NCBI GenBank assembly: GCA_041395165.1
Contig: JAWLBA010000012.1
Coordinates: forward strand, 1-46,329
Source: JAIBCM01 sp041395165
Lineage (GTDB): Bacteria > Verrucomicrobiota > Verrucomicrobiia > JADLBR01 > JAIBCM01
Direction: 5' to 3'
Length of the DNA: 46,329 bases
Shown here: positions 19,131-28,009 of the stretch, in pieces
Numbering within the stretch: the stretch's first letter is position 1
Layout: each line of letters opens with the position of its first letter
The notes under the pieces: model-generated
What the model was told of the DNA's origin: nothing
Databases searched by the model: none
Seen by the model: the letters and a program-made list of their open reading frames with translations, nothing else
Program-made: the position numbers and the translations under genes

Positions 19131-20089
19131 TGTTCAAGTTGAGGAATAGCCTGGTTCAGATGATAGCAAAGGTAGGTTTTAAATATGGCCTCATCCAATT
19201 TATTGATATTCAGTTGAATCCGGTCGACGGTTTGGTGCAAAACATTGGCCTTAGAAAAATTTTTTGGTGTTTTGGTAATGGAATTCTGCAACGTTTTCCA
19301 AGCTTTGTAAGGAGGTAAAAGGTGCGATGAAGTTTGATGAGATTGTGCGATTTGATCTAAGAAGAACTCAATTTGTTTTGCACAGTGGGTCATGGAGCGC
19401 GGAAAGAAAGGGTCATGAAAAAGAAACTCGATGACTTTTTCAGGTTGAGGGGTGCCTCGATAACGCTTTTGATAGGCTTGTCTTGCGCTACAGCTTTGTA
19501 AGATGGCGACCCAGGAAAACAAGGGATCTAAGGATTGAAGCACAGGATTATCTAAAAAGCGCGAAGTTTTTTCGGTGCGTTCTAAATATTTTCCAATTTG
19601 GATAAAATGCCACCCTTCGTTGTGTGCCATGGTGGCGTCTGTGACACCTTGAAAGAGATGAGAGTCTTGCTTAATACGATTAAAAAAATCGTAAGGATTT
19701 TGGAAAAAAGTTGATGAGCTTGACGGCTGATGCTCCAAAGAAAAGTTCGGTTAATTTGTTCCCACATCTCATTTGAAATTTCTTCGCGAATGGCTCGGGC
19801 ATTTTCTCGGGCGGATTTGAGGTGATTGAAAAGGAGTAAGGATTGGCTGTTTCCAGGACTAAAAATTCAGTTACTGTTTTAGAATCGCAAGCGCGGCGAT
19901 GCTTAAAAAACTCTTCTTTTAAATCCAAACAAACTAAAAGAGGCTGCCAATTTTTCTAAGTTGTTGGGCTTCGCGTTGTGGTAAATCTAGCAAAACTTGT
20001 AAGCTAACCTCGAGGAGGCGTGTCACATTTTCGGCGCGTTCCATATAGCGTGCCATCCAGTAAAGATTATCTGCGACACGGCTTAGCAT
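19127..20089 (-). CDS. Alpha-E domain protein, three frameshifts
   Basis: A stand-alone alpha-E (DUF403) protein. From ATG 20089 it reads MLSRVADNLYWMARYMERAENVTRLLEV, the family start. The rest is spread over three frames. Adding one A in the run matching 19951-19955 gives KNWQPLLVCLDLKEEFF; one base near 19836 gives HLKSARENARAIREEISNEMW; one base near 19736 gives TFLLEHQPS. The final 200 residues are then clean (GVTDATMAHNEGWHFIQIGKYLERTEKTSRFLD). The total of about 320 residues is normal. It lies one base after the ATP-grasp stop and overlaps the fusion gene start by four bases. Three lesions within 220 bases suggest local sequence error or recent decay. Confidence 0.85.
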
Positions 20090-20090
20090 A

Positions 20091-21602
20091 TTAACTTTCT
20101 TTTTTTTCCGATTTTAAAACCCACGTGTCTTTACTGCCGCCGCCTTGTGAGGAATTAACCACAAGCGATCCTTTTTTTAAAGCAACTCGGGTGAGTCCAC
20201 CCGGGATGATACAAATTTTTTCGCCATTTAAAATGTAGGGGCGAAGATCGATATGGCGCCCTTCCCATTTGCCATCACAGTAGCAAGGGTGTCGCGATAA
20301 TGCGATAGTGGGTTGAGCGATGTAATTGCGAGGATTAGCTTGAATAAGTTCGCGGAATTTTTGAATTTCTCGTCGACTAGCTTGAGGTCCGATTAACATT
20401 CCGTAGCCACCTGATTCATTAGCAGCTTTCACTACGAGAGAAGACAAGTTTTCAAGAATGAATTTTTTATCTTCCGATCGATAGGCTAAATAAGTGGGTA
20501 CGTTGGGTAAAATAGGCTCTTCTTTTAAATAGTAACGAATCATGTCTGGTACAAAAGCGTAGATCATTTTATCGTCGACGACACCTGTACCGATAGCATT
20601 TATTAAATTAACATTGCCACGGCGATAAGCCTCAAATAATCCGGGTACACCGAGTGCAGAGTCTTTACGAAAAACAAGCGGATCTAAAAAGTCGTCATCC
20701 ACACGACGATAGATAACATGAACGGGTTGCAAACCCTGTGTGGTACGTGCGTAAACTTTATGTCGAATCACGACCAGATCTCGCCCTTCTACAATCGGAA
20801 TGCCCATTTGTCGGGCAAGAAAGGAATGTTCAAAATAAGCGCTATTATAAATACCAGGCGTTAATAAAACGATGGTTGGATTGTCACATGGTGCCACATA
20901 ATGTAAGAGACGCAAAAGCTCTTGAGGATAATGTTCTACGGGTCGAACTTGATGCGTTTCAAATAGTGTGGGGAAAATACGTTTTAATGTTTGTCGATTT
21001 TCTAGCAGATAGGAAACTCCACTTGGTGTACGAGCATTATCTTCTAAAACTAAATAGTTCCCTTGCTCATCGCGAATGAGGTCAGTGCCACAGATATGAA
21101 GATAAATATTTTTAGGCACGCGGAAGCCCATGAGCGCCTTACGAAAATGCGCGGCGCTTTCGATATAAGTTCGAGGAATGATGTTGTCTTTGAGAATAGT
21201 TTGTTTGTGATATACATCATTTAGAAAAAGGTTTAATGCGGTAACCCTTTGAGCTAATCCTTTTTCAATTTTTGACCATTCTTTTCCAGGAATGACGCGG
21301 GGGAAAAGATCGAAAGGCATGATGCGTTCGGTGCCCTGATTGTCGTGGTAAACAGTAAAGGTGATGCCTTGGTTGAGGAAAGCTAGATCAGCATTTTGTC
21401 GAAGTTCTTGAAATGTGGTAGGAGTTAATTTTTCGAGGTGACGACAAAGTTTGCGATAATGAATCCGAAATTGATTGGGTTTTTCCATGACTTCATCAAA
21501 AAAACCGTCCAAAGTATAACGATCAAAAGAAAGTGGACGCGGTTTACGCCAACGAGAAAAAGGTTTTAATTTTTTTGTAACAAAAGCTTTGGCGGCTTTC
21601 AT
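20091..21602 (-). CDS. Circularly permuted ATP-grasp type 2 protein
   Basis: A 503-residue intact type-2 permuted ATP-grasp (DUF404/DUF407) protein, predicted to form amide bonds at the expense of ATP. Motifs include DLFPRVIPGKEWSKIEKGL, ICGTDLIRDEQGNYLVLEDNARTPSG, and the ATP/Mg site ESGGYGMLIGP. The C-terminus ends IIPGGLTRVALKKGSLVVNSSQGGGSKDTW, a highly conserved family signature. It is the first cluster gene after phosphofructokinase, whose stop it overlaps by four bases. The amine and carboxylate substrates are unknown. Confidence 0.93.
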   Translation of the reverse strand: MKAAKAFVTKKLKPFSRWRKPRPLSFDRYTLDGFFDEVMEKPNQFRIHYRKLCRHLEKLTPTTFQELRQNADLAFLNQGITFTVYHDNQGTERIMPFDLFPRVIPGKEWSKIEKGLAQRVTALNLFLNDVYHKQTILKDNIIPRTYIESAAHFRKALMGFRVPKNIYLHICGTDLIRDEQGNYLVLEDNARTPSGVSYLLENRQTLKRIFPTLFETHQVRPVEHYPQELLRLLHYVAPCDNPTIVLLTPGIYNSAYFEHSFLARQMGIPIVEGRDLVVIRHKVYARTTQGLQPVHVIYRRVDDDFLDPLVFRKDSALGVPGLFEAYRRGNVNLINAIGTGVVDDKMIYAFVPDMIRYYLKEEPILPNVPTYLAYRSEDKKFILENLSSLVVKAANESGGYGMLIGPQASRREIQKFRELIQANPRNYIAQPTIALSRHPCYCDGKWEGRHIDLRPYILNGEKICIIPGGLTRVALKKGSLVVNSSQGGGSKDTWVLKSEKKES

Positions 21603-22715
21603 TGCCCAATCATTTCTGGTAAAATATCTTCATCACCAAATGAAATCCCCATGAGTTTGGCACCTTGCACGACTTGACCATCCGGTGGTACGAGTTTTGG
21701 TTGGTGAATGGCTTCTGCAATGCTCACGCTGCCAATTTGATAACCTTGATAGCTTACCATGCGGCCATATTTTTCTTGATAGATCAGCTCAACAGCGGCC
21801 ACTCCAAAACGGGTGCCTAAAATACGATCTAAAGCGGTTGGATTTCCTCCGCGTTGAAGGTGGGCTAGAACCACTGCTCGTGTTTCCCAATGAACGCGTT
21901 TGGCAATTTCCTCGGCGACGAGAAGCGAAATACCGCCCAATCGTTTTTCGCCGGCCTGCGGTAGATCTTTTAATGTGACATAGTTTTGTCCCTGAGGTGT
22001 TGCACCTTCTGCCACGACGATCATTGTTGAACGATATCCTGCGCTCATGCGACGCTGCACAGCGCGCGACATAATCGTAATGAAATGGAATTTCAGGAAT
22101 TAAAATAATATCTGCACCTCCCGCCAGTCCACCATGCAACGCGATCCAACCGGCATAGCGTCCCATCGTTTCTACTACCATGACACGACGGTGACTGCGT
22201 GCTGTGGTGTGCAAGCGATCCAATGAATCGGCGACGCAGGCGCAAGCGGAATCAAAACCGAACGAAGTCGCTGTGGCGGAAATATCGTTATCAATAGTTT
22301 TGGGCACTCCGACTACCGGTATGCCGGCTTCAAAAAGCTGCTGTGCTGTAGCGAGTGAGCCATCGCCGCCTATGCAAATCAACGCATCAATTTGAAGCTG
22401 ATGCAAATTTCGTTTGGCTGTAGCAAGGATTTCATCGGGAATTTTTGCTTTTTCACCGTGACCAACTTTTGATGCAAATCGACCACGATTGGTTGTGCCA
22501 AGAATCGTACCCCCCAACTGCATAATGCCAGAAGTTTTTCGACGATCCAAGATGGTGTAACCATCCGGTTCGAGTAATCCTTCGTAGCCGTCATGAAAAC
22601 CGTAAATTTCCCAACCTAATTCTGTACTAACTCTAACGGCGGCACGAATCACTGCATTGAGACCTGGGCAGTCTCCGCCACCTGTTAAAATTCCGATTCT
22701 TTTTGGAGCAGTCAT
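21599..22715 (-). CDS. 6-phosphofructokinase, one frameshift
   Basis: Catalyses phosphorylation of fructose 6-phosphate. The start reads RIGILTGGGDCPGLNAVIRA; IGGDGS (residues 115-120) and PKTIDND (138-144) are the phosphoryl-donor and catalytic motifs, and ETMGRYAGWIALHGG follows. The Gly in GGDGS favours ATP over pyrophosphate, while Lys in PKTIDND is shared with the pyrophosphate-type and mixed-substrate group; donor specificity needs assay. The frame breaks in a GC repeat at 22062-22068; beyond it VVAEGATPQG and VLAHLQRGGNPTALDRILGTRFG continue the protein. Its stop overlaps the permuted ATP-grasp start by four bases, making it the head of that five-gene run. Confidence 0.9.
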
Positions 22716-22763
22716 AAAACAACAGGCAATATCGCGTTCCCAATGGGAGTTGCAATAACTTTT

Positions 22764-23066
22764 TCAATTTTTTAATAGTGGCTTGGCTAATCTTTCTAGT
22801 TTTTGAGCGAGTTGAAAATCCAAGGTCGTTAAGCCTTTAGCACTATGAGTGGTGAGAAAGATAGTGACTTGATTATAAACATTACTCCATTCCGGGTGAT
22901 GATTCATTTGTTCTATGACCAAAGCAGCTCGTGACATGAAACCCCATGCGGCATTAAAATTTTTAAAATGCAATTCGCGGTATAATTTCCCTTGTTTTAA
23001 TTTCCAGTTAGGAAACTTGCGCAGTTCTGTTCGAATTTTTTTGGCAGGAAGTTTCGCAGCAAGCAT
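22764..23066 (-). CDS. 4a-hydroxytetrahydrobiopterin dehydratase
   Basis: A 100-residue pterin-4a-carbinolamine dehydratase. The signature is clear: FKNFNAAWGFMSRAALVIEQMNHHPEWSN with the His-His-Pro-Glu-Trp active-site motif, followed by VTIFLTTHSAKGLTTLDFQLA. It dehydrates the hydroxylated pterin after aromatic amino-acid hydroxylation. In many bacteria the same fold is kept without an obvious hydroxylase partner, and none is visible here. One base separates it from the upstream DUF1232 gene (shared strand), so the two are probably cotranscribed. Confidence 0.93.
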   Translation of the reverse strand: MLAAKLPAKKIRTELRKFPNWKLKQGKLYRELHFKNFNAAWGFMSRAALVIEQMNHHPEWSNVYNQVTIFLTTHSAKGLTTLDFQLAQKLERLAKPLLKN

Positions 23067-23067
23067 T

Positions 23068-23475
23068 TTAAGCTTGTGTTGTGATGGTTTCCCAACTTAA
23101 TCCACGTGAGTTGGCATAATGTTGGAAATCTGGGGCGTATTGAGTCAGTACATAACGCACAACGGCCGAATCATCCAAGTGTCCAAATTTTTCTAAGCTG
23201 TCAGGAATAATATCCACAGCTTGATGCGCATAAGTTAAAGCAAAAGCAGCCGCTGCCATCGCGTAATAGGGTAAATGAGGGTAAGAGCTATCCGAAGCGT
23301 CTTCCACGGCGTCAGCTAGAAACTCCAACTGGTCGACGAGATGAGGAAAAGAAGGTTCGTCGATTTGGGTAAACTCGGCTTTCAACAGACCAATCTGTTG
23401 CAGTAAATTTTTCATTCTGTGGGGAGTAATGTGTCGACTTCCATTTTCCACAAATTCCGCAATCTCTGATTTCAT
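23068..23475 (-). CDS. DUF1232 (YkvA-like) protein
   Basis: A 135-residue protein with the DUF1232 core YAHQAVDIIPDSLEKFGHLDDSAVVRYVL (hydrophobic helix, the Asp-Ile-Ile-Pro-Asp turn, then Leu-Asp-Asp). The N-terminal 60 residues are a charged helical region. The core helix may associate with the membrane. The family has no settled biochemical role. It lies one base upstream of the pterin dehydratase gene. Confidence 0.82.
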   Translation of the reverse strand: MKSEIAEFVENGSRHITPHRMKNLLQQIGLLKAEFTQIDEPSFPHLVDQLEFLADAVEDASDSSYPHLPYYAMAAAAFALTYAHQAVDIIPDSLEKFGHLDDSAVVRYVLTQYAPDFQHYANSRGLSWETITTQA

Positions 23476-23541
23476 AGGGTTAGTTTATACAGGCTATTAA
23501 TTAAATAGCAAGAGGAGAAAAAGTTAGTTCCCGAAATGAAA

Positions 23542-24189
23542 TTAATGTTTCAGTGCAAAAAATAGGCGGTAAACAAGTGCTGCAACGAAAGCGCCCGCTA
23601 TGGGACCCACCCAATAAACCCAATGGTTTGTCCAAAAATGAGCTGCAACAGCTGGAGCGAAGACGCGAGCGGGATTCATTGCGGCGCCTGTTAAAGGGCC
23701 ACCAAAAAGAATATCGACACTGACAGTTAAACCAATCATTAAACCCCCTAATTTAGGCGCGCGCTCATCCAAACCGGTTCCAAAAATTACTAGCATTAAA
23801 AAGAAAGTTAACACGCCTTCAATTAAAACAGCTTGAGAAAGGGTTAATCCTTCAACAACTTGGGGTGTGGTATCAATAATTCCCTGATTTTCAAAAATGG
23901 GCAGGCAAAGATAAGTAGCTGCTAAAGCGCCTGCGAGTTGAGCAATAATGTAAAGTAAAGTAGTGAGAAGTGGCAGTTTTCCTCCTAACCAACTTCCTAA
24001 AGTCACTGCAGGATTAAAATAGCCTCCAGAAATATAGCCAAACGATGAAGCCATCACGGCAATAATCAAACCATGAGCAAGTGCTACTGTTAAAATTTCT
24101 TCTCCGGTTGAATAAGTCGCTCCAATCCCAATAAAAAGAAGCGCAAAGGTTCCAATAAATTCAGCCAAACTATTTTGCAATGTCTTCAT
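23542..24189 (-). CDS. Aquaporin / MIP family channel
   Basis: A 215-residue six-helix channel. Two half-helix signatures are present: GGYFNPAVTLGSWLGG near residue 55 and GAAMNPARVFAPAVAAHFW near residue 170, each with the Asn-Pro-Ala motif, and the second has the selectivity Arg (NPAR). The short loops and the His following FAPAVAAHFW fit a water- or small-solute-type aquaporin rather than a longer glycerol facilitator, but the sequence alone does not fix selectivity. A perfect TTGACA (minus strand, 24221-24226) lies about 30 bases before the start, though no good -10 box follows. Confidence 0.93.
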   Translation of the reverse strand: MKTLQNSLAEFIGTFALLFIGIGATYSTGEEILTVALAHGLIIAVMASSFGYISGGYFNPAVTLGSWLGGKLPLLTTLLYIIAQLAGALAATYLCLPIFENQGIIDTTPQVVEGLTLSQAVLIEGVLTFFLMLVIFGTGLDERAPKLGGLMIGLTVSVDILFGGPLTGAAMNPARVFAPAVAAHFWTNHWVYWVGPIAGAFVAALVYRLFFALKH

Positions 24190-24342
24190 GAAGTCATGAC
24201 AGTGACGTGCTAATTTTTAGTGTCAAGCTCTTGCTTGTGAGTTTGTGTATCGTGAGATCGTGAAGGTTTTTTCTCTCGAAATAAGTTAAAAAATAAGAAG
24301 TGATCTTGTTAAGACCGAAAGCTTAGGTAAAATAAGTAGATA

Positions 24343-25152
24343 GTGTTAGAAATTAAGTTGCAAAAATTGGATGAGATTTTGCGCGATTGCGAGCGTTTGA
24401 TCGTGGCCTATTCCGGTGGGGTGGATAGTGCATTTTTGTTTTATCGGGCCTATCAAGTGCTTGGGAAAAATTGTTTGGGCGTAATTGCGGACTCGCCAAG
24501 TTTGCCGCGTTATGAATTGGAGCAAGCGCTGGCTTTTGCAAAAAAAAATCAACTCCCCGTTGAAGTGATTGCAACGGATGAATTTCAAAACCCAGATTAT
24601 TTAGCTAATCCCATTAATCGCTGTTATTTTTGTAAATCGGCGCTTTTTGAAAAATTGACGCAATGGATCAAAGAAAAAAAAGAAAAAAAGTTTAATGCGA
24701 TTGCTTATGGAGAAAATAAGGATGATCTTTCAGATTTTCGACCTGGTCGCCAAGCGGCTGAGGAATTTTCTGTGTTAGCGCCTTTGCGTGAAGCAGGCTT
24801 AACCAAACAGGAAATTCGTTTGGCTGCGCAACAAGCCGGTCTTCATGTTTTTGATAAACCGGCTTCTCCTTGTCTTTCTTCTCGCATTCCGCATGGCACT
24901 CCGGTGACAGTGGAAACATTAGCACGAATTGAGGCAGGCGAAAGATTTTTACGTGAATTGGGTTTTCATATCTTTCGCTTGCGTCATTATGGCGAAGAAG
25001 CAAAAATTGAGTTAGATGAAAAAGAATTTGTTTATTTTGATGTGCCTGGCATGAAAGAAAAAATTGAAAAAGGTCTCCAACAAGTTGGTTACAAAAAGGT
25101 AAGTCGTATGGAAACGCCTTATGGTTATGCTAAGAAATTGAAAATTTCATGA
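24343..25152 (+). CDS. larE: LarE-type ATP-dependent sulfur transferase
   Basis: A 269-residue PP-loop protein (VAYSGGVDSAF, residues 21-31) of the LarE family. LarE adenylates and sulfurates a pyridinium carboxylate in making the nickel-pincer cofactor of lactate racemase; single-Cys forms sacrifice their own cysteine, while three-Cys forms bind a 4Fe-4S cluster. Here Cys94 and Cys97 (NRCYFCKS) and Cys177 (SPCLSSR) fit the three-Cys pattern. The start is GTG. It overlaps thiG by four bases, and no larB or larC is present, so its job here may be sulfur supply linked to thiazole synthesis (inference). No TPP riboswitch is evident upstream. Confidence 0.9.
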   Translation: MLEIKLQKLDEILRDCERLIVAYSGGVDSAFLFYRAYQVLGKNCLGVIADSPSLPRYELEQALAFAKKNQLPVEVIATDEFQNPDYLANPINRCYFCKSALFEKLTQWIKEKKEKKFNAIAYGENKDDLSDFRPGRQAAEEFSVLAPLREAGLTKQEIRLAAQQAGLHVFDKPASPCLSSRIPHGTPVTVETLARIEAGERFLRELGFHIFRLRHYGEEAKIELDEKEFVYFDVPGMKEKIEKGLQQVGYKKVSRMETPYGYAKKLKIS

Positions 25153-25922
25153 ATCCATCTTTAGTCATCGCAGGAAAACGGCTTGATTCTCGTTTGCTAG
25201 TTGGCACGGGAAAATTTGGATCATTGTCTTTGATGAAAGAAACGTTAGAAGCCAGTGGTACACGGTTGGTGACTGTCGCTTTGCGTCGCGCCGATTTGAA
25301 TGGCAAGAGAGAGGTAAACATTTTGGATTATCTCGATGCATCGCGTTATTTAATCATGCCAAACACGAGTGGTGCTCGAACGGCGGAAGAAGCCGTGCGT
25401 TTGGCGCGTTTGGCAGTAACGATGGGGCTGGAAAAATGGGTGAAACTCGAAATTCATCCTGATCCGCGCTATTTATTGCCTGATCCTGTGGAAACGTTAA
25501 AGGCGGCGGAAATGTTGGTTAAAGAAAACTTTACTGTGCTTCCTTATATTAATGCTGATCCGGTTTTAGCGAAACGTTTGCAAGAGGTGGGATGTGCGAC
25601 GGTTATGCCTTTGGGATCGCCGATTGGTTCGAATCGTGGTTTGGAAACGCGCGCGCAACTTGCGATCATTATTGAGCAGGCTACGGTGCCAGTAGTCATT
25701 GATGCAGGATTGGGCGCTCCTTCGCATGCTGCAGAAGCGATGGAAATGGGAGCGGATGCCGTTTTAATTAATACTGCTTTGGCTGTGGCTTCTGATCCAG
25801 TGCGGATGGCCCATGCTTTTCGCAAGGCTGTCGAAGCAGGTCGTGAAGCCTATGAAATAGGTTTGCCTTCACGGCATACGCGAGCCATTGCTACGAGTCC
25901 TTTAACTGGTTTTTTGGAGTAA
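25149..25922 (+). CDS. thiG: Thiazole synthase ThiG
   Basis: ThiG builds the thiazole phosphate of thiamine from deoxyxylulose phosphate, dehydroglycine and ThiS thiocarboxylate. The 257-residue TIM barrel shows LLVGTGKFGSL, Lys99 in EKWVKLEIHPDPRYLLPD (the Schiff-base Lys), and the phosphate-binding loops PLGSPIGSNRGL and VIDAGLGAPSHAAEAMEMGADAV. Length is normal. It lies between larE and thiH with a four-base overlap upstream and four bases to thiH, indicating a single operon. Confidence 0.97.
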   Translation: MNPSLVIAGKRLDSRLLVGTGKFGSLSLMKETLEASGTRLVTVALRRADLNGKREVNILDYLDASRYLIMPNTSGARTAEEAVRLARLAVTMGLEKWVKLEIHPDPRYLLPDPVETLKAAEMLVKENFTVLPYINADPVLAKRLQEVGCATVMPLGSPIGSNRGLETRAQLAIIIEQATVPVVIDAGLGAPSHAAEAMEMGADAVLINTALAVASDPVRMAHAFRKAVEAGREAYEIGLPSRHTRAIATSPLTGFLE

Positions 25923-25926
25923 GTGC

Positions 25927-27048
25927 ATGGCTTTTTCGAATTATTTTTGTTCAGAAACCTGGCGTGAAAGTGAAGTGCATCGACGTTTTAAGGAACTTCT
26001 TTTGCCTAAAACTCCTCAAGAATTAGAAAATTTAGCGCAACAAGCGCGACAATTAACCTGGCAGAATTTTGGTAAAACGATGCGCTTATTTGCGCCGCTT
26101 TATTTATCCAATGAATGTGTCAATGCTTGCGAGTATTGCGGATTTTCTCGCGATAACGAATCAATCGTGCGCGTGACCCTATCTCCTGAACAGGTCGAAA
26201 CCGAAGCGCGCTACTTGGTCAATGAAGGTTTTCGTTCGCTATTACTCGTGGCAGGGGAGCATCCGAAATTTGTTTCGCAAAGTTATCTCCGAGAATGTTT
26301 GGATCGGCTTCATGTTTTTGTGCCGTCATTATCTTTAGAGATTGGTCCGATGGAAACTGCGGATTATTTATCTTTAGTCAAAGCAGGTGCAGAAGGATTG
26401 GTGGTTTATCAGGAAACTTACGATCGCGAAATTTATGCGGAGTTGCACACGGCGGGGCCAAAGAAAGATTTTGATTGGCGATTGAATTGTGCGGAGCGTG
26501 CTTACGAAGCAGGCTTCAAACGTTTGGGGATTGGCGCGCTTTTTGGATTAGCCGATTGGCGTGTTGAGGCGTTGGCTCTGGCTGCGCATGTGGATTATTT
26601 GTTGAAACATTGTTGGAAATCGTTTTTAACCGTTTCTCTGCCACGACTTCGACCTGCAGCGGGCGAGTTCGCGCCTTTAACGCGATTGGATGATCGCGAT
26701 TTACCCCAACTCATTTGCGCGTTGCGTTTAACTTTTCCGCAAATTGGATTGGTGCTTTCCACACGCGAACCGCAACGTTTGCGCGATGGGTTGATTCCTC
26801 TTGGTATTACCCATATGAGTGCGGGATCTCACACCGAACCGGGTGGTTACACCGGCGCTGGGCAAGAAAAAGCGCATCATACCGTTCGAGGAAAAGCGAT
26901 GCCTGTGATTGCTTCCGAAGGAGAACACAAGCCTGCTACAGAACAATTTGCCATTGCCGATGCGCGCAGCCCCAAAGAAGTTGCGCAACGTTTGCAAGAA
27001 ATGGGTTATGATCCGGTATGGAAGGATTGGGATCAGAGATTGAACTAA
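25927..27048 (+). CDS. thiH: 2-iminoacetate synthase ThiH
   Basis: A 373-residue radical-SAM enzyme that cleaves tyrosine to dehydroglycine (2-iminoacetate) and p-cresol for thiazole formation. The cluster motif is Cys64-x3-Cys68-x2-Cys71 (ECVNACEYCGF). Further family features are LLLVAGEHP, GLVVYQETYD and LPRLRPAAGEF, ending in EMGYDPVWKDWD. Use of ThiH suggests anaerobic-type thiazole synthesis rather than the oxygen-dependent ThiO route. A partial, internally deleted copy of bases 26534-27043 lies at 28153-28450. The next thi gene, thiS, is displaced to 29564. Confidence 0.97.
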   Translation: MAFSNYFCSETWRESEVHRRFKELLLPKTPQELENLAQQARQLTWQNFGKTMRLFAPLYLSNECVNACEYCGFSRDNESIVRVTLSPEQVETEARYLVNEGFRSLLLVAGEHPKFVSQSYLRECLDRLHVFVPSLSLEIGPMETADYLSLVKAGAEGLVVYQETYDREIYAELHTAGPKKDFDWRLNCAERAYEAGFKRLGIGALFGLADWRVEALALAAHVDYLLKHCWKSFLTVSLPRLRPAAGEFAPLTRLDDRDLPQLICALRLTFPQIGLVLSTREPQRLRDGLIPLGITHMSAGSHTEPGGYTGAGQEKAHHTVRGKAMPVIASEGEHKPATEQFAIADARSPKEVAQRLQEMGYDPVWKDWDQRLN

Positions 27049-27134
27049 TAAATTAATCATTAGTGTAAAATGTTTCTTGTCTTTTTATTAAAAAGAGCAA
27101 AAATGGGATATTAAGCTAAAAAAGGATTAAAATT

Positions 27135-27725
27135 ATGGGAAAAATTCAAAAAATAGAAATAGATGTTAATGTTGGTTTTGATTCTAGTGTGCAAGCAAAT
27201 AAGTCAACTATAGATAAGGTGTGGCAACAGATTGATACTTTTAAAGATGACATAGAGTATTGTTGTAATACTTATTCGATGGCTTGTGATACAGAAGTAA
27301 GAACTCATTTTGATTGGGACAATAACAATAAACCAGCCCCTGCGAGTAGTGGGGTTTATCATCCTTCAGATCAAAATGGAATTAATGGCGATCCTCAGCT
27401 TTCTCAGAACATAAAAAATATTTCTGGCGATCCAGTAGGCGTTAATCTTTTAGTAACCAATGCCCTAGTCCCTAATCTTCGCGGTTATGATATTGATCCT
27501 GACGGTCTTAATGGACCTGTTCCACCAGATGGTGTAGTAATTAATGTGGGCCAAGTGGCGCCAGATACTACCTCGCATGAAATTGGGCATTATGTAGGAA
27601 TGCCTCATGAGCCAAGCGATGATCCTAATAACAGAATGACTAGAGGTGCGAAGCGAGATATATTTTCTTCTTCTACTTTACCTGATCAAACAACATGTCA
27701 GGCTTATCAAAGTTTAGCACATTGA
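27135..27725 (+). CDS. Metzincin-like zinc metalloprotease without signal peptide
   Basis: A 196-residue protein with a full metzincin motif, HEIGHYVGMPH (His148, Glu149, His152, His158), and a candidate Met-turn NNRMTRG (Met168) only ten residues later. An unusually acidic Asn/Asp/Pro-rich region precedes it. The N-terminus (MGKIQKIEIDVNVG) is not a signal peptide, so it is either cytoplasmic, exported by a signal-less route, or an effector-like protein. It sits in an island between thiH and thiS with no operon partner of clear function. I do not recognise the specific family beyond the metal site. Confidence 0.7.
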   Translation: MGKIQKIEIDVNVGFDSSVQANKSTIDKVWQQIDTFKDDIEYCCNTYSMACDTEVRTHFDWDNNNKPAPASSGVYHPSDQNGINGDPQLSQNIKNISGDPVGVNLLVTNALVPNLRGYDIDPDGLNGPVPPDGVVINVGQVAPDTTSHEIGHYVGMPHEPSDDPNNRMTRGAKRDIFSSSTLPDQTTCQAYQSLAH

Positions 27726-28009
27726 TATGGAATGTAAGTATTTTGGTTAGTATTGTTTGAGAAAAGCCGAAAGAATCGGAGTCAGGTTTTGGAAGCCGTG
27801 GTTAAAGTCAGGCGTCGCTATTTTATTTGCAATAATGAATACATTAACTGGAATTTGTAATCGAGTAAGTCTTAGTGGGTTATTTCGTGATAAAATTTTT
27901 AGGTGTATGCGTTAAGTTTTGATTTTAAATTGCTTGAGAGTGCAAAGTTCTATTGTTTATTTAATTTCGGTTTGTTTCTCAGATAGCTTCTGCTACTGCT
28001 TTTTGAAGC

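Noticed and set aside
24190..24342. TPP riboswitch upstream of larE-thiG
   Set aside because: The conserved CUGAGA and ACCUGAU elements of the THI box are not present in this short gap, so there is no support for a thiamine riboswitch here.
27726..28009. Transposase remnant in the thiH-thiS island
   Set aside because: No reading frame or catalytic motif of a transposase could be found in this stretch on either strand, and no terminal repeats bracket the island.
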